The notes beneath the pieces are model-generated. The model was not told where the DNA came from, made no database searches, and saw only the letters and a program-made list of their open reading frames with translations. A program made the position numbers and the translations under genes. DNA of 64,000 nt. It comes from Streptococcus sanguinis. GTDB lineage: Bacteria; Bacillota; Bacilli; Lactobacillales; Streptococcaceae. Positions within the stretch are counted from its first letter, which is position 1. Each line of letters begins with the position of its first letter. Positions 47,110 through 57,827 of this stretch are shown here, in pieces. The stretch is from NCBI RefSeq assembly GCF_001078705.1, contig NZ_CDMW01000001.1:1605541-1669540 (forward strand). The letters run 5' to 3'.

Positions 47110-48444
47110 CTACTGAACGTTGCTGGTCAGATTGGACAAGAGACGTTCAAAGGAATATTCATAGGTCTGGATGTCTCCAGCTCCCATAAAGACATAAACG
47201 GCATTATCGTGGTCAAGAAGCGGAGAAACATTATCTACGTCAATGACCTTGGCCCGCTTCACAATCTTTTCAGCCAAATCTTCAACCTTAACATCGCCAT
47301 TGTCCACCTCACGCGCAGATCCGTAAATCTGAGCTAAGTAGACTGAGTCAGCCTGATTGAGGGCTTCCGCAAATTCGTCCAAGAGAGCAATGGTCCGAGT
47401 GAAGGTATGTGGCTGGAAGATTGCCACGATTTCCTTGCTTGGATACTTCTGACGGGCTGCATCCAGGGTCGCAATAATTTCCGTCGGATGGTGAGCAAAG
47501 TCATCAATGATAACTGTTTCGTTGACAATTTTCTCTGTAAAACGGCGCTTAACTCCGCCAAAAGTCTTGAGGTGTTCCCGAACTAGATTCAGATCAAGAC
47601 CTGCAGTATACAAGAGACCGATTACTGCTGTCGCATTCATAATGTTGTGGCGGCCAAAGCTTGGAATCTGGAACTCACCCAGTTCTTTCCCGCGGAAAGA
47701 AACTTTAAAGCCTGAACCGCTGGTAGATCGCAAGAGGTCGTGAGCGACAAAGTCATTGCCTTCTTCCTTGAAGCCATAGTAGTAAATCGGAGCCTTGGAC
47801 GTAATCCGGCGCAATTGCTCATCTTCTCCATAAATGAAAAGTCCTTTGGTAATCTGCTTGGCATAGTCATTGAAAGCATTAAAGACATCTTCCAGACTCG
47901 TGAAATAATCCGGATGGTCAAAGTCGATATTAGTAATAATTGAATATTCCGGATGATATGGCATGAAATGACGCTCGTACTCGTCTGATTCAAAGACAAA
48001 ATACTTGGCATTGGCAGAACCGCGTCCAGTACCATCCCCAATTAAATAACTAGTATCCGTGATATTGGAGAGAACGTGGGAAAGAATGCCCGTTGTAGAA
48101 GTCTTCCCGTGGGCACCAGCCACTCCCAAGCTGACAAAGTCACGCATAAAGCCACCTAAAAATTCATGGTAGCGTTTATAGCCAATACCGTTTGCGTCTG
48201 CATAGGCAATTTCTACATTGTTATCTGGACGGAAGGCATTGCCAGCAATGATTTCGAAGTCTGGCTGGATATTCTTTTCATCAAAAGGCAGGATGGAAAT
48301 GCCAGCCTGCTCCAGACCGCGCTGAGTGAAATAATATTTATCAACGTCACTGCCCTGAACCTTATGGCCCATCTGGTGCAGCATCAAAGCCAAAGCGCTC
48401 ATACCAGAGCCCTTAATCCCGATAAAATGATAGGTTTTCGTCAT
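47110..48444 (-). CDS. murC: UDP-N-acetylmuramate--L-alanine ligase
   Basis: 444 residues. [29 protein letters not shown] (UDP-binding), P-loop [28 protein letters not shown] and FQPHTFTRT. First Mur ligase of stem-peptide synthesis. AAGGAG precedes the ATG. Confidence 0.97.
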   Translation of the reverse strand: MTKTYHFIGIKGSGMSALALMLHQMGHKVQGSDVDKYYFTQRGLEQAGISILPFDEKNIQPDFEIIAGNAFRPDNNVEIAYADANGIGYKRYHEFLGGFMRDFVSLGVAGAHGKTSTTGILSHVLSNITDTSYLIGDGTGRGSANAKYFVFESDEYERHFMPYHPEYSIITNIDFDHPDYFTSLEDVFNAFNDYAKQITKGLFIYGEDEQLRRITSKAPIYYYGFKEEGNDFVAHDLLRSTSGSGFKVSFRGKELGEFQIPSFGRHNIMNATAVIGLLYTAGLDLNLVREHLKTFGGVKRRFTEKIVNETVIIDDFAHHPTEIIATLDAARQKYPSKEIVAIFQPHTFTRTIALLDEFAEALNQADSVYLAQIYGSAREVDNGDVKVEDLAEKIVKRAKVIDVDNVSPLLDHDNAVYVFMGAGDIQTYEYSFERLLSNLTSNVQ

Positions 48445-48712
48445 GATTACTCCTTAAGATACAAGGCCATAAAAGCAAGTCCAAAGAGGAAAATCTCCTC
48501 AGACCCAAATCAGCCCACAGGGATTTTCTTTAATTACAAACTTTTAGGCACCACCAAAACACCAAAGAAGCCGGACAAATCAGTAAGTCCCAGCTTCTGG
48601 CATCGGTCTTTTTCAACCGATGATGGATGTTATATGCAGATAGATTTTACATTTAGCAATTTCCTTTATACATCAGAAAACTGTAGGCAGAAAAGACTCG
48701 AGCAAGCCAGCT
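48445..48712 (-). promoter_or_regulatory. murC leader region with two hairpins
   Basis: Between the unknown 219-residue gene and murC. Minus strand: hairpin CATCGGT / ACCGATG (48601-48622) then GAAGC-GGAC / GTCC-GCTTC (48567-48597) followed by TTTGGTGTTTTGG, a likely terminator. A TTGGAC-N17-TATCTT sequence exists 11 bases before the murC ATG but would truncate the ribosome site, so no promoter is assigned. No T-box core seen. Confidence 0.5.
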
Positions 48713-49372
48713 TTATTTGTTGTCCAAGCCTGTCAAATTCAGCTCTTGAGCCTTGGAATGCTTCAACTGCTCCTCCTTAGCCCTATCCTGATTATAGATC
48801 TGACTGGTTTTTAAAAAATCATAATTGTTCTTCTTAGGCTTCTCTTCCAGCTCCTGCGGCTGAGGGCTATACTCAGGCTGAATATCTGCCAAAATATAGT
48901 TATCCTGCTGAAGCCTGTCGCCATACTTCGTAAATTCCCCTGATGTATTCTTCTGAAAAGGGGCTGTTGGCTTCGGTCTTTCCGCATTAGAAGCTGTCGG
49001 AAGCTTTCTGCTGCGGACCTTAGTCAGAAGGTCGCTGGTCAGATAAGGCGCTGAACGCTTTTTTTTCAAATCTGCCCGAGCTTCCTCGCGTGCCTGCTCA
49101 GCATAACGAATGGCCGGATCTTTCTTATCAATCGGCTTTTTAAAATCCTTGAAAGCAGACTGCTTTTGCAGCGGTCTTCTGATAGCCTGACTGGCAGCTA
49201 TGGGAGCATGCTTGTTGGAATCCACAATCGGCATCCATTCCAAATAATTACGGTCTGTATAGTCTCCGGTAATGTTGCTAATGAGATCTAGTTCATCATA
49301 AAGATTCATATGCGGCATTTCCGTCAGCATGATTTCATCATCTGACACCAGAGGAAATTGTTTATCAGTCAT
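48713..49372 (-). CDS. Unrecognised hydrophilic protein of 219 residues
   Basis: Low-complexity, charged, likely disordered: N-terminal FPLVSDDEIMLTEMPHMNLYDEL, Lys/Arg/Ala-rich middle (REEARADLKKKRSAPYLTSDLLTKV) and Gln/Lys/Glu-rich C-terminus. No membrane segment, no known motif. It lies between a SNF2 helicase and murC, an order I believe is common in streptococci. Cannot assign function. Confidence 0.75.
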   Translation of the reverse strand: MTDKQFPLVSDDEIMLTEMPHMNLYDELDLISNITGDYTDRNYLEWMPIVDSNKHAPIAASQAIRRPLQKQSAFKDFKKPIDKKDPAIRYAEQAREEARADLKKKRSAPYLTSDLLTKVRSRKLPTASNAERPKPTAPFQKNTSGEFTKYGDRLQQDNYILADIQPEYSPQPQELEEKPKKNNYDFLKTSQIYNQDRAKEEQLKHSKAQELNLTGLDNK

Positions 49373-49426
49373 ATCTTTTTCCTTTCAACCCTTCATTATT
49401 ATAAACTATTCAGGCTATTTTTCAAG

Positions 49427-52400
49427 CTATTCTGCCGAAATTCCTAGAATTTCTCGAATTTCCTCCACAGAGAGACTGGATTTGGCTTCTGCTCCGTCCA
49501 GAATAGTTGAAACCAGATTGCGCTTGCTCTCCTGCAGCTCCTGTATCTTCTCCTCAATCGTTCCCCGTGTAATCATCCGATAGACTTCGACATTGCGCTC
49601 CTGACCGATACGGTGGGCACGGCCAATGGCCTGGGCCTCAACTGCTGGATTCCACCAGAGGTCGACCAGGATGACTGTGTCAGCACCGGTCAGATTGAGA
49701 CCGACACCTCCAGCCTTAAGGGAAATCAGAAAGGCTGAACGCTGACCGTCATTGAAGGCTGTTGTCATGTCCTGACGCTCCTTGGCTGGAGTAGAGCCTG
49801 TAATCTTAAAGGACTCCATGCCCAGCTTGTCCAGCTCGCTCTCGATAATATCCAGCATACCACGAAATTGTGAAAATATGAGGACACGACGATTACCATC
49901 TTGTATCTGTTCAAGTAATTCCCGCAAACTTTCCAGCTTACCGCTCTCGCCCTCGTAATCTTCCATAAACAGTTTCGGAGTGTCACAAATCTGACGGAGG
50001 CGCATAAGACCGGACAGAATCTCTATCTTGCTGCGGTTGATTTCATCTTCTGTCGCATGGATAATTCTGTCCTGCATTTGTTTGAGCAGAGCCAGATAAA
50101 TAGTCTTCTGACTATCCGCCAATTCATTGCGATAGGCAACTTCAATCAAATCAGGCAATTCCTGCAGCACATCTTCTTTCTTGCGCCGCATAACAAATGG
50201 TTTGATATAGCGAGCGACTTTCTCAGCCGGCAGTTTTAAAAATTCCTTTTTGCTTGGCAAAAGTCCTGGCATGACAATCTGGAAAATAGACCAAAGTTCT
50301 CCCAGATTATTTTCAATCGGCGTCCCAGAAAGGGCATAGGTATGCTCCACTTCAAAATCCCGTAAATACTGGGCAATCTTAGTCTGGTCATTCTTCATGA
50401 CCTGCGCCTCATCCAAAATCAGATACTGGAAGTGATTATCCCGGTATTCTTCCACATCCTGCCTGAAAGAAGCATAGCTGGTAATGGTAATCTGATGTTT
50501 CTCCGCGATCAGCTCATCACGAACATTTTTCAGACCATACACCACCGCCACATCCAAATGTGGAGCAAATTTAGCAAACTCATCGCTCCAGTTGTAAATC
50601 AGGCTGGATGGTGCCAAGATTAAGACTTTCTTAGAGTCATCTATACGCGAACTCAGAAAAGAAATCGTCTGCAGGGTCTTTCCTAGCCCCATATCGTCAG
50701 CCAAGATGCCACCGAATCCATACTTATCCAGCATGGATAGCCACTTGACACCCGTCTCTTGGTAATCCCGAAGGTCAGCCTTGACTTGTAGCTTGGGAAG
50801 AGGAAATTCCTCAGGGTGAGTCAGGTCAAAGGCCAGCTGCTGCACATCTTTTGAAAACTGTACTCTATCCTTGCCCTTGAAAAACTCTGCCAGTTGGTAA
50901 GCTGCTAGACTGCTAGTCTGAATGAAACCATTTTTAGTCCGCTTACTCCGCAGCTGCTGCAAAGTCCGGCTCATCTCCTTGGTCTCTTCATCGAAAATCA
51001 AGACTTGCCCAGACTTACTGATAAAGAAGTCCTGCTCCTTAAAGAGCGAATCAAGCACCGCGTCAATCTCTGACTGCGCAATACCAGCAAAATCGAAACC
51101 AACATCTAAGAGGCCGCCCTTCATCTTGACAGTGATCCTTGGACTTTCTATCTGTGCCAGCGCCTCTAACTCTTCTGTCATGCTGACACGGCCCAAAGCC
51201 TCAAAATTGGGAATGACTTCCGAGAAGAAATGATAAATTTCTTCCGGCTTCAGAGGCGGTCGCTGACTGTAAAAGTCTGCCACAAAACCTGCCTGCAGCA
51301 TTTGCTTAAATACTTGCTGCTCATGCTCAAAATTACCTGCAAAAGGCAGACGTTCCAAATCTTTGCGAGTCGTCACCTTCCTGTCTCCATAGTCAAAGAC
51401 AGTGTCCAAAATCAGACGCTTGTCAGGGCCGATATCAAAGTCAAACTTGGCTGTAAAGTCATGAATCATCATACTTCTAGGTGCTTCTACCCGACCAACC
51501 TTTTTAAACTCAGACAAACTGGAAGCCAGCTTCGTTCTCTCTGCCAAGTCGAATTGCAGGCGCTTCAACCGATCATGCTCTATAGGCAGCTCCCGTAAAG
51601 CCTTCATCAGTCTAATCTGCTGAGGATTTAGCTGATAGAAGGTATCTCCATAAAAGATAAACTGCCCATCATAAAGCATCTTATAATTCTTCTCAGCAAT
51701 GACTAGCTCAAAATGCTCTTCATGCTCTTCCACTTGGAAAGTATAAACTTCTGCCTCTTCATGTAAATCTTGGAAAAAGACTTCACTGTAGTCATAAAGG
51801 CTGTACTCTAAGCGGAAAGAAGACAGATTCATCAGGAAGATAACCCCCTCTTCAAAGATACTAGCCGGGAAGAAAAGATTACGCCCAGCATTTGGGAAAA
51901 TCAAAGAGGAATCTTGCCCCTGATAGTCGGGCACTAGCCCCTGCAGGAAAAAGAGCAAATCTTGACTGGCTTCATCAAAATCCTCCAAATGAATAGCCTC
52001 ATAGTAACTCTTACCAATCTGATAATGCCCGCCCTTTTCCAAGGTCCGAAGGAAGGAAAGAACGTCTCGGACAACATAAGAGCGCTCGTCCGGCAAGCGA
52101 CTGATCCGGAGACTCCAGAGAAACTGTCCTGTATAAGAGTCCTCCTGACCAGTAGCCGAGAGCTCATAACGAACCTGTTGTTCGGATTTCTCTGGCAAGA
52201 CCTTATCCAAGAACAAGCTTCCAAAAGAAACCAGCTCTTGGGTCTCCTGACTGGTCAACTCCTCTTCTTCCATACTCTTTAGCACATCTTTTCCAGATGG
52301 AGCATTTTTCAGGTAATACTCCAAGGCCGCCAGATGGGCACAATATTTTTTCTTCTGGAAAAAGTCGCAATAACAAAAGATGACATCATCATCCAAGCTA

Positions 52401-52528
52401 TAGCGCAGATTACACTCGTCCACACGAGCATATAAAAGAGAATCACTGACCTCAAGGATTACTACCTTATTGTTTTCAACCAGGGCAATTCCTTCTGTCC
52501 GAATCTTACCAGGAATTAATTTTGCCAT
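49427..52528 (-). CDS. SNF2-family DEAD/DEAH helicase
   Basis: 1033 residues from MAKLIPGKIRTEG, with AAGGTGG upstream. N-terminal SWIM zinc finger (DVIFCYCDFFQKKKYCAHLAALEYYLK), a long middle region, then helicase motifs I ILADDMGLGKTLQTI, II LILDEAQVMKN, III LSGTPIENN, V LKAGGVGLNLTGADTVI and VI QAIGRAHRIGQ. ATP-driven DNA translocase; target unknown. Motif Ia and Snf2 order are intact. Confidence 0.94.
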   Translation of the reverse strand: MAKLIPGKIRTEGIALVENNKVVILEVSDSLLYARVDECNLRYSLDDDVIFCYCDFFQKKKYCAHLAALEYYLKNAPSGKDVLKSMEEEELTSQETQELVSFGSLFLDKVLPEKSEQQVRYELSATGQEDSYTGQFLWSLRISRLPDERSYVVRDVLSFLRTLEKGGHYQIGKSYYEAIHLEDFDEASQDLLFFLQGLVPDYQGQDSSLIFPNAGRNLFFPASIFEEGVIFLMNLSSFRLEYSLYDYSEVFFQDLHEEAEVYTFQVEEHEEHFELVIAEKNYKMLYDGQFIFYGDTFYQLNPQQIRLMKALRELPIEHDRLKRLQFDLAERTKLASSLSEFKKVGRVEAPRSMMIHDFTAKFDFDIGPDKRLILDTVFDYGDRKVTTRKDLERLPFAGNFEHEQQVFKQMLQAGFVADFYSQRPPLKPEEIYHFFSEVIPNFEALGRVSMTEELEALAQIESPRITVKMKGGLLDVGFDFAGIAQSEIDAVLDSLFKEQDFFISKSGQVLIFDEETKEMSRTLQQLRSKRTKNGFIQTSSLAAYQLAEFFKGKDRVQFSKDVQQLAFDLTHPEEFPLPKLQVKADLRDYQETGVKWLSMLDKYGFGGILADDMGLGKTLQTISFLSSRIDDSKKVLILAPSSLIYNWSDEFAKFAPHLDVAVVYGLKNVRDELIAEKHQITITSYASFRQDVEEYRDNHFQYLILDEAQVMKNDQTKIAQYLRDFEVEHTYALSGTPIENNLGELWSIFQIVMPGLLPSKKEFLKLPAEKVARYIKPFVMRRKKEDVLQELPDLIEVAYRNELADSQKTIYLALLKQMQDRIIHATEDEINRSKIEILSGLMRLRQICDTPKLFMEDYEGESGKLESLRELLEQIQDGNRRVLIFSQFRGMLDIIESELDKLGMESFKITGSTPAKERQDMTTAFNDGQRSAFLISLKAGGVGLNLTGADTVILVDLWWNPAVEAQAIGRAHRIGQERNVEVYRMITRGTIEEKIQELQESKRNLVSTILDGAEAKSSLSVEEIREILGISAE

Positions 52529-52584
52529 AATTACCACCTTACATTTATCTCACCATTATACCATACTTTCGACATAAAAAAAGA

Positions 52585-52608
52585 AAAGCAAGCTCTTATG
52601 CTTACTTT
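52585..52608 (-). terminator. Terminator after the der fragment
   Basis: AAAGTAAGC / GCTTGCTTT stem with one G-U pair, followed on the minus strand by TTTTCTTTTTTT. Confidence 0.75.
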
Positions 52609-52655
52609 CATTTTTACATATAAACGTATGTTTGTCAAATTGCTGTTTTACAACT

Positions 52656-52841
52656 CTACTTCCGCTTCCTTGCAATCAAGTGAATTGGGGTCCCTTCAAA
52701 GACAAAAGCCTTGCGGATTTGATTTTCCAAGAAACGCAAGTAAGAGAAGTGCATAAGCTCTTCTTCGTTGACAAAGATGACAAAGGTCGGCGGTTTGGTC
52801 GTTACCTGAGTCGCATAAAAAATCTTGAGGCGTTTGCCCTT
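52656..52841 (-). pseudogene. Duplicated 3' end of der (no start)
   Basis: 186 bp that align without gaps to 53230-53415, the last 61 codons of der, stop included. Seven differences, all silent (three Leu codons and one each of Lys, Gly, Thr and Pro). It begins directly after the stop of the small membrane-protein gene, so nothing initiates it. Confidence 0.93.
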
Positions 52842-52843
52842 GT

Positions 52844-53182
52844 TTAAGCCGCTGTGCTTTGAGATGAATTTTTCACTAAGAACATACCAATTGTAACATA
52901 CAGTGATATAACTAGAATAAGTTTAAACAAAGACCATAGCATAAGCAAAAAAACAATAGTCTTCTCATAAAAACTATAATAAGTTTCACTCAAATAGTGA
53001 CCTTGCACTTGTACTTCAACTCCACTGAAAAAAAGTTGCCAAAGCAGAAGAAAGAAAGCCAGTAAATAAATAGTTGCAAATATCCAAAACACTATATTAT
53101 TCCCTAGATATCTCCTTAATGCCCAAACCACAAGCAGAAATACAGACAAGAAAGTTATTATAAATAATTCAAAATATGACAC
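52844..53182 (-). CDS. Small membrane protein between der and its duplicated end
   Basis: 112 residues with three likely membrane helices (about 5-25, 32-52, 78-105) and an external loop. GTG start at 53182 has GAGGAG seven bases upstream. AT-rich relative to der. No motif recognised; it resembles small immunity-type or cargo membrane proteins only in size and topology. It was apparently brought in with, or inserted against, a second der 3' end. Confidence 0.75.
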   Translation of the reverse strand: MSYFELFIITFLSVFLLVVWALRRYLGNNIVFWIFATIYLLAFFLLLWQLFFSGVEVQVQGHYLSETYYSFYEKTIVFLLMLWSLFKLILVISLYVTIGMFLVKNSSQSTAA

Positions 53183-53229
53183 TTTCTATCTCCTCATAGT
53201 AAAAGTAGAAATCCCCAATCTTCCAGCTT

Positions 53230-54540
53230 CTACTTCCGCTTCCTTGCAATCAGGTGAATGGGCGTTCCTTCAAAGACAAAAGCTTTGCGGATTTGATTTT
53301 CCAGGAAACGCAGGTAAGAGAAGTGCATAAGCTCTTCTTCGTTGACAAAGATGACAAAGGTCGGCGGTTTGGTCGTTACCTGAGTCGCATAAAAAATCTT
53401 GAGGCGTTTGCCCTTATCGGTCGGTGTCGGATTAATGGCAATGGCATCCATGATGACATCATTGAGCACCGCTGATGGAATACGGGTGTTTTGGCTTTGA
53501 CTGATTTGCTTAATCATGTCCGGCAGCTTATGGAGACGCTGCTTGGTCAGGGCAGAGACAAAGATAATCGGCGCATAAGACAAGTACTGGAACTGGTCAC
53601 GGATATCTTCTTCCCAGTCTTTCATGGTATGGTTGTCTTTTTCCAGCGTATCCCACTTATTGACAACAATAACAATACCTTTTCCAGCTTCATGGGCAAA
53701 GCCAGCGATTCGCTTGTCGTACTCACGAATTCCTTCTTCAGCATTCAGCACCATCAAAACGACATCTGAGCGGTCAATGGCCCGCATGGCCCGCATGACA
53801 GAGTATTTCTCTGTGTTTTCATAGACCTTGCCAGACTTGCGCATGCCAGCCGTGTCAATCATGGTAAATTCCTGACCTTCACTGTCCGTAAAGACCGTAT
53901 CAATAGCATCACGCGTAGTACCAGCAACAGGACTAGCAATAACCCGGTCTTCCCCCAAGATGGCATTGATCAAGCTAGACTTGCCAACATTAGGACGGCC
54001 AATCAAGCTAAACTTAATCATATCAGGATTTTCAGCCATTTCTTCATTTGGCAGATTTTCAACAATAGCGTCAAGAACATCTCCTGTACCAATCCCATGG
54101 ACTGAGGAAACCGGGAATGGATCACCCAAGCCCAGCGCATAGAAATCAAAAATCTCATTGCGCATTTCGGGATTATCCACCTTATTGACCGCTAAAATAA
54201 TCGGCTTATGGGTCTTGTAGAGCATGCGAGCCACATACTCGTCCGCATCCGTGATACCTTCCTTGCCAGACACGACAAAAACGATAACATCTGCTTCGTC
54301 CATAGCGATCTCAGCCTGGTGTTTGATTTGCTCCATAAAAGGCGCGTCAACATCGTCAATTCCGCCCGTATCAATAATACTAAACTTGCGGTTGAGCCAG
54401 TTTGCAGTCGCATAGATTCGGTCGCGGGTCACCCCTTCAACATCTTCCACAATGGAAATCCGCTCACCGGCAATCCGATTGAAGAGCGTTGATTTGCCGA
54501 CATTAGGCCGGCCGACAATGGCAATAGTTGGTAAGGCCAT
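53230..54540 (-). CDS. der: Ribosome-associated GTPase Der (EngA)
   Basis: 436 residues; two GTPase domains (G1 [14 protein letters not shown] and [16 protein letters not shown]3 DTGG and DTAG; G4 NKVD and NKWD) and a C-terminal KH-like domain. Assists 50S subunit assembly. The intact copy; its last 186 bp are repeated downstream. Confidence 0.97.
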   Translation of the reverse strand: MALPTIAIVGRPNVGKSTLFNRIAGERISIVEDVEGVTRDRIYATANWLNRKFSIIDTGGIDDVDAPFMEQIKHQAEIAMDEADVIVFVVSGKEGITDADEYVARMLYKTHKPIILAVNKVDNPEMRNEIFDFYALGLGDPFPVSSVHGIGTGDVLDAIVENLPNEEMAENPDMIKFSLIGRPNVGKSSLINAILGEDRVIASPVAGTTRDAIDTVFTDSEGQEFTMIDTAGMRKSGKVYENTEKYSVMRAMRAIDRSDVVLMVLNAEEGIREYDKRIAGFAHEAGKGIVIVVNKWDTLEKDNHTMKDWEEDIRDQFQYLSYAPIIFVSALTKQRLHKLPDMIKQISQSQNTRIPSAVLNDVIMDAIAINPTPTDKGKRLKIFYATQVTTKPPTFVIFVNEEELMHFSYLRFLENQIRKAFVFEGTPIHLIARKRK

Positions 54541-54582
54541 GTTTTTCCTCTTTCATTCTTTAGGACAGAGCCAAACTCCGTC

Positions 54583-55299
54583 CTATTTTTCTAATTTCTT
54601 TTCTTTGAACAATTGGTCGATAGCCTGATTTGGCTCTTGACCAAATTGAGCAGCTAGGCGCCGACTCCAGGTTTCCTTAGCTCGCTCGCCAGCATATTCA
54701 GTCTGAACGCGGTCATAGGCTTGGATAGTTGAACAATCCTGTTCACGATATTCTTCCTCAAAGACCACTGCTTCATAAGGCAGGCGTGGCTTTACTGCAT
54801 GGTTCTGGTTAGGAGTTCCCAGAGCAAGCCCAAAGACTGGATAAGTGTAGTCCGGCAGCTTGAAAAGCTCTGCTATTTGACTGGAAGCATAACGAACCAA
54901 TCCAATGATTACTCCGCCATAACCCAAACTTTCAGCTGCTAACAGGGTATTTTGCCCCGCTAAAGCAGCATCTACTGAGCTAATCAGGAGATTCTCTGTC
55001 CCTTCAGGATAAAAGTCCTCCGTATGCAATTGAACGCCCTTTTGAGCTCGATTGAGGTCGCCAACAAAAAGCAGGAAGGCTGAAGACTGCCGAATGGCTT
55101 CTTGAGGTACCAGGTCAAAGAGAGCTTCTTTTTTCTCTTTGCTTCGCACCACAATGATAGAGTAGGACTGGAAATTTTTCCAGCTGGACGCAGCCCGCCC
55201 AGCATCAATGATGGCATGAAGTTCCTTATCCGAAATCTGCTCCTCCGTAAAGCGGCGGACAGACGTGTGAGCATTCATCAAGTTAATTGTTTCATTCAT
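54583..55299 (-). CDS. NADPH-dependent FMN nitroreductase (NfsA/Frp type)
   Basis: 238 residues: LMNAHTSVRRFTEEQISDKELHAII, SWKNFQSYSIIVV (FMN contact), SVDAALAGQNTLLAAESLGYGGVIIG and a long C-terminal extension ending in LFKEKKLEK. Reduces nitro or quinone compounds using NADPH. Overlaps dnaI by four bases. Confidence 0.9.
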   Translation of the reverse strand: MNETINLMNAHTSVRRFTEEQISDKELHAIIDAGRAASSWKNFQSYSIIVVRSKEKKEALFDLVPQEAIRQSSAFLLFVGDLNRAQKGVQLHTEDFYPEGTENLLISSVDAALAGQNTLLAAESLGYGGVIIGLVRYASSQIAELFKLPDYTYPVFGLALGTPNQNHAVKPRLPYEAVVFEEEYREQDCSTIQAYDRVQTEYAGERAKETWSRRLAAQFGQEPNQAIDQLFKEKKLEK

Positions 55300-56192
55300 C
55301 GGCGGTTCTCTCCTTCTAGGCGTACCTCCTGAGCCAGAAACTTAATCCGCTCCATAACCCGCTTGGCCTGCCAAGTCTCATCGCCATTCTTAGAGCTGGC
55401 AAAGTGACGCTCCAAATCCGCAAAACTAAAGTTAGAAGTAAAGAAAGTTGGCAGATTTTCCTGCATGCGATGCTGGAGAATGACCTGCAAAATCTCATCT
55501 CGCATCCAGGGGCTAGACTGCTCTGCACCGATATCGTCCAAAATCAGCACTTGAGCCGTCTTGACCTGGTCAATCTTCTCCTTGACCAAGCCGGAACTGA
55601 TCGCATTCTTAACATCTAAAACAAAGCTTGGGTAATGAACTAGAGTAGTTGAAGCCCCTCGCTCTACTGATAATTCATGAGCTAAAGCAGCCATCAAATA
55701 ACTTTTCCCAATACCAAAATCTCCATAGAGATAAACAGCCTTTTGATAATTAGGATAAGCAGCGACAAAATTAGCCAATCGTTCAAAAATTTCATCACGA
55801 TTCTTTTTTAAGTCAATTTGACTGAAACTCGCATCTTTAAGACTAGAAGGTAGATTAATTAGATTGATCCGTTCTTTAATATTTTTCAACTTTTCCTGCT
55901 CAATCAACTCAGGTGTCTCTTCATAGGCAACATCCGCATAGCCTTCATTCTTCACCAAGATTGGTTTATAACCCTTGGCAATATAGGTCTCGTCCCCAAG
56001 CAAAAAGCGGTTGCGCTCCGTAATATACTGGTTAAACTTGGAGACACTCCGCTGAATCTCAGCTTGGGTCAGCTTTTCCTGCTGAATAAGGGCTGCCACA
56101 TCTGGATCCGCCATAATCTGCTTGACCAGCTCCTGATAGTCAAAATGCCGCACCCTGTTCCTATGAGGCATATTCTGTCCTATTTTCTCCAT
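55296..56192 (-). CDS. dnaI: Primosomal helicase loader DnaI
   Basis: 298 residues. N-terminal DnaI domain (QELVKQIMADPDVAALIQ, EYI-AKGYKPILVKN), C-terminal AAA+ domain with GDFGIGKSYLMAALAHEL (Walker A) and VLILDDIGAEQSS (Walker B). Loads DnaC helicase at replication origin. Its ATG follows the dnaB stop directly. Confidence 0.96.
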   Translation of the reverse strand: MEKIGQNMPHRNRVRHFDYQELVKQIMADPDVAALIQQEKLTQAEIQRSVSKFNQYITERNRFLLGDETYIAKGYKPILVKNEGYADVAYEETPELIEQEKLKNIKERINLINLPSSLKDASFSQIDLKKNRDEIFERLANFVAAYPNYQKAVYLYGDFGIGKSYLMAALAHELSVERGASTTLVHYPSFVLDVKNAISSGLVKEKIDQVKTAQVLILDDIGAEQSSPWMRDEILQVILQHRMQENLPTFFTSNFSFADLERHFASSKNGDETWQAKRVMERIKFLAQEVRLEGENRR

Positions 56193-57353
56193 TTAATCGC
56201 CACCCGAACCCTTTCTAATTTTTTCTAAAAGCTTGCGTCTTTTCTCTTCTAATTTTGCTTGTTGCTCAGGAGTAGTATCATCTTTATAGTCAGGATTACT
56301 CCAGATTGGCACATTGCTTTTGGCAGAAGCTGAGCTGACTTGCGCAGGACGATTATTCGTCTGCTGGTTGCGCTCACGGATTTTCAAGACAGCTTCCTCA
56401 GCTGTCGTCACCTTTTGATAAGAAAAATCATTGGCTACCTTGAGGGCATACTTTTCATTGAGATTGGCTGAATCCACCTTATTAAAGGTCAAGAGCAAGA
56501 TTACATTGATAACTTCGTCCAAAAGACCTAAGTCAGCTAAATCCAGCAAAAGCTTTCTCTCCGTCCGAGTAATAGCAGCCTGACGGGTTTTTTTGATTTC
56601 TGCCAGGAAGACCATTGGCGATGTTCGTTTCGCTTCTTGGATAATAGACTGCTCCTGCTTAGAAAACTGACCTTCTGCTGGCTTCTGAGCTAGCTTTTGC
56701 TTCATCCGCTTTATAGAAATGACCTGAGAAACAGCAGTTTCTCTAGCCAAAACATAGGTCTCATACCAAGTCCACTTTTTCTGTTCAGCAATTGCAAACA
56801 ATTCTAATAAATCTTCTTTTTCATTGGCAAAGCGAAGATTGTCCTGAGCCATCCGTTGCTTGAAATACTCCAAGTCAAAATCATTGGCCTTTCGCACTGC
56901 TCTTGGTTGCTCAGCTTCCATACCAAACACTTGCATAAAAGGTTTGACCAATTTCTCTCCGCTAGGATTTTCTGGTCGCAGGGTTTCTGCAGCAGCTTCG
57001 CCGATTTTCTTTTCCAAGAGCCGGCTGTACACATTATGGCTGAAAAATTCCTCCGCCGTTAAGGTCGGGTGGAGTTGAATCAGATAATGGCCATCTGTTT
57101 GATACAGGTCCACTAGCTTAATCGCCGCTAAACGCTCAAAACTTTCTTCTAAAATATTAAGTCCAAAATCTAAATGATTGAGAATCTGACTGAAGAGGTG
57201 CTGCTTTTGCCCATTATCCCCAAAAGACAGCAGATAAAGATAAAGTGTTACCGCTTCTCTTCCCAAAATCGGCAGATAGAGCTTGGTCAAGATAGCAATA
57301 TCTGGGCTGACTGCATTATTGCGCAAGAAAGAAAACTGATGGTTTGGTTTCAT
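56193..57353 (-). CDS. dnaB: Replication initiation protein DnaB (DnaD-like, membrane attachment)
   Basis: 386 residues. N-terminal winged-helix DnaD-like part (LYLPILGREAVTLYLYLLSFG) and a C-terminal DnaB_2 part with WTWYETYVLARE and KVANDFSYQKVTTAEEAVLKI. Loads the helicase with DnaI at oriC and in restart. Follows nrdR without a gap (nrdR-dnaB-dnaI order). Confidence 0.94.
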   Translation of the reverse strand: MKPNHQFSFLRNNAVSPDIAILTKLYLPILGREAVTLYLYLLSFGDNGQKQHLFSQILNHLDFGLNILEESFERLAAIKLVDLYQTDGHYLIQLHPTLTAEEFFSHNVYSRLLEKKIGEAAAETLRPENPSGEKLVKPFMQVFGMEAEQPRAVRKANDFDLEYFKQRMAQDNLRFANEKEDLLELFAIAEQKKWTWYETYVLARETAVSQVISIKRMKQKLAQKPAEGQFSKQEQSIIQEAKRTSPMVFLAEIKKTRQAAITRTERKLLLDLADLGLLDEVINVILLLTFNKVDSANLNEKYALKVANDFSYQKVTTAEEAVLKIRERNQQTNNRPAQVSSASAKSNVPIWSNPDYKDDTTPEQQAKLEEKRRKLLEKIRKGSGGD

Positions 57354-57827
57354 TTATTTGTCCTTTTTCTTCTTGGACCCCTTGGTAATCTGCTTGAGCA
57401 GGTTTTCTAGCTCGCCCACATCCTTGAAACTCCGGTAAACACTGGCGAAGCGAACATAGGTGATTTCATCAAGCTCGGCCAGTTCATCCATGACTAAGGA
57501 TCCAATATACTCACTATTGATTTCATTGTCGCTCTGACTACGGACCTTTTGCTCGATTCGGTTGACAATCTCCTCTATTTCGTCACTAGATACTGGCCGC
57601 TTTTGAGCCGAGCGAATAATACCGTTAAAAATCTTATCTCGAGAAAATTGCTCACGTGTCCCGTCCTTTTTGACAACAACTAGGGTTCTCTCTTCGACGC
57701 GCTCGTAGGTCGTGAAGCGATGCTGACATTCCTCACACTCACGGCGGCGGCGGATTGTATTCCCATCTTCTGCCTGTCTGCTATCAACTACACTTGATTT
57801 ATTCCCACCACATTTCGGACAACGCAT
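57354..57827 (-). CDS. nrdR: Transcriptional regulator NrdR
   Basis: 157 residues. Zinc ribbon [17 protein letters not shown] and [19 protein letters not shown], then the ATP-cone ([21 protein letters not shown]). Represses ribonucleotide reductase genes in response to dATP/ATP. Extended -10 TGTTATAAT near 57858 and AGGAGG upstream. Confidence 0.97.
   Translation of the reverse strand: MRCPKCGGNKSSVVDSRQAEDGNTIRRRRECEECQHRFTTYERVEERTLVVVKKDGTREQFSRDKIFNGIIRSAQKRPVSSDEIEEIVNRIEQKVRSQSDNEINSEYIGSLVMDELAELDEITYVRFASVYRSFKDVGELENLLKQITKGSKKKKDK

Noticed and set aside
48445-48712. T-box leader before murC
   Set aside because: The invariant T-box core sequence is not present.
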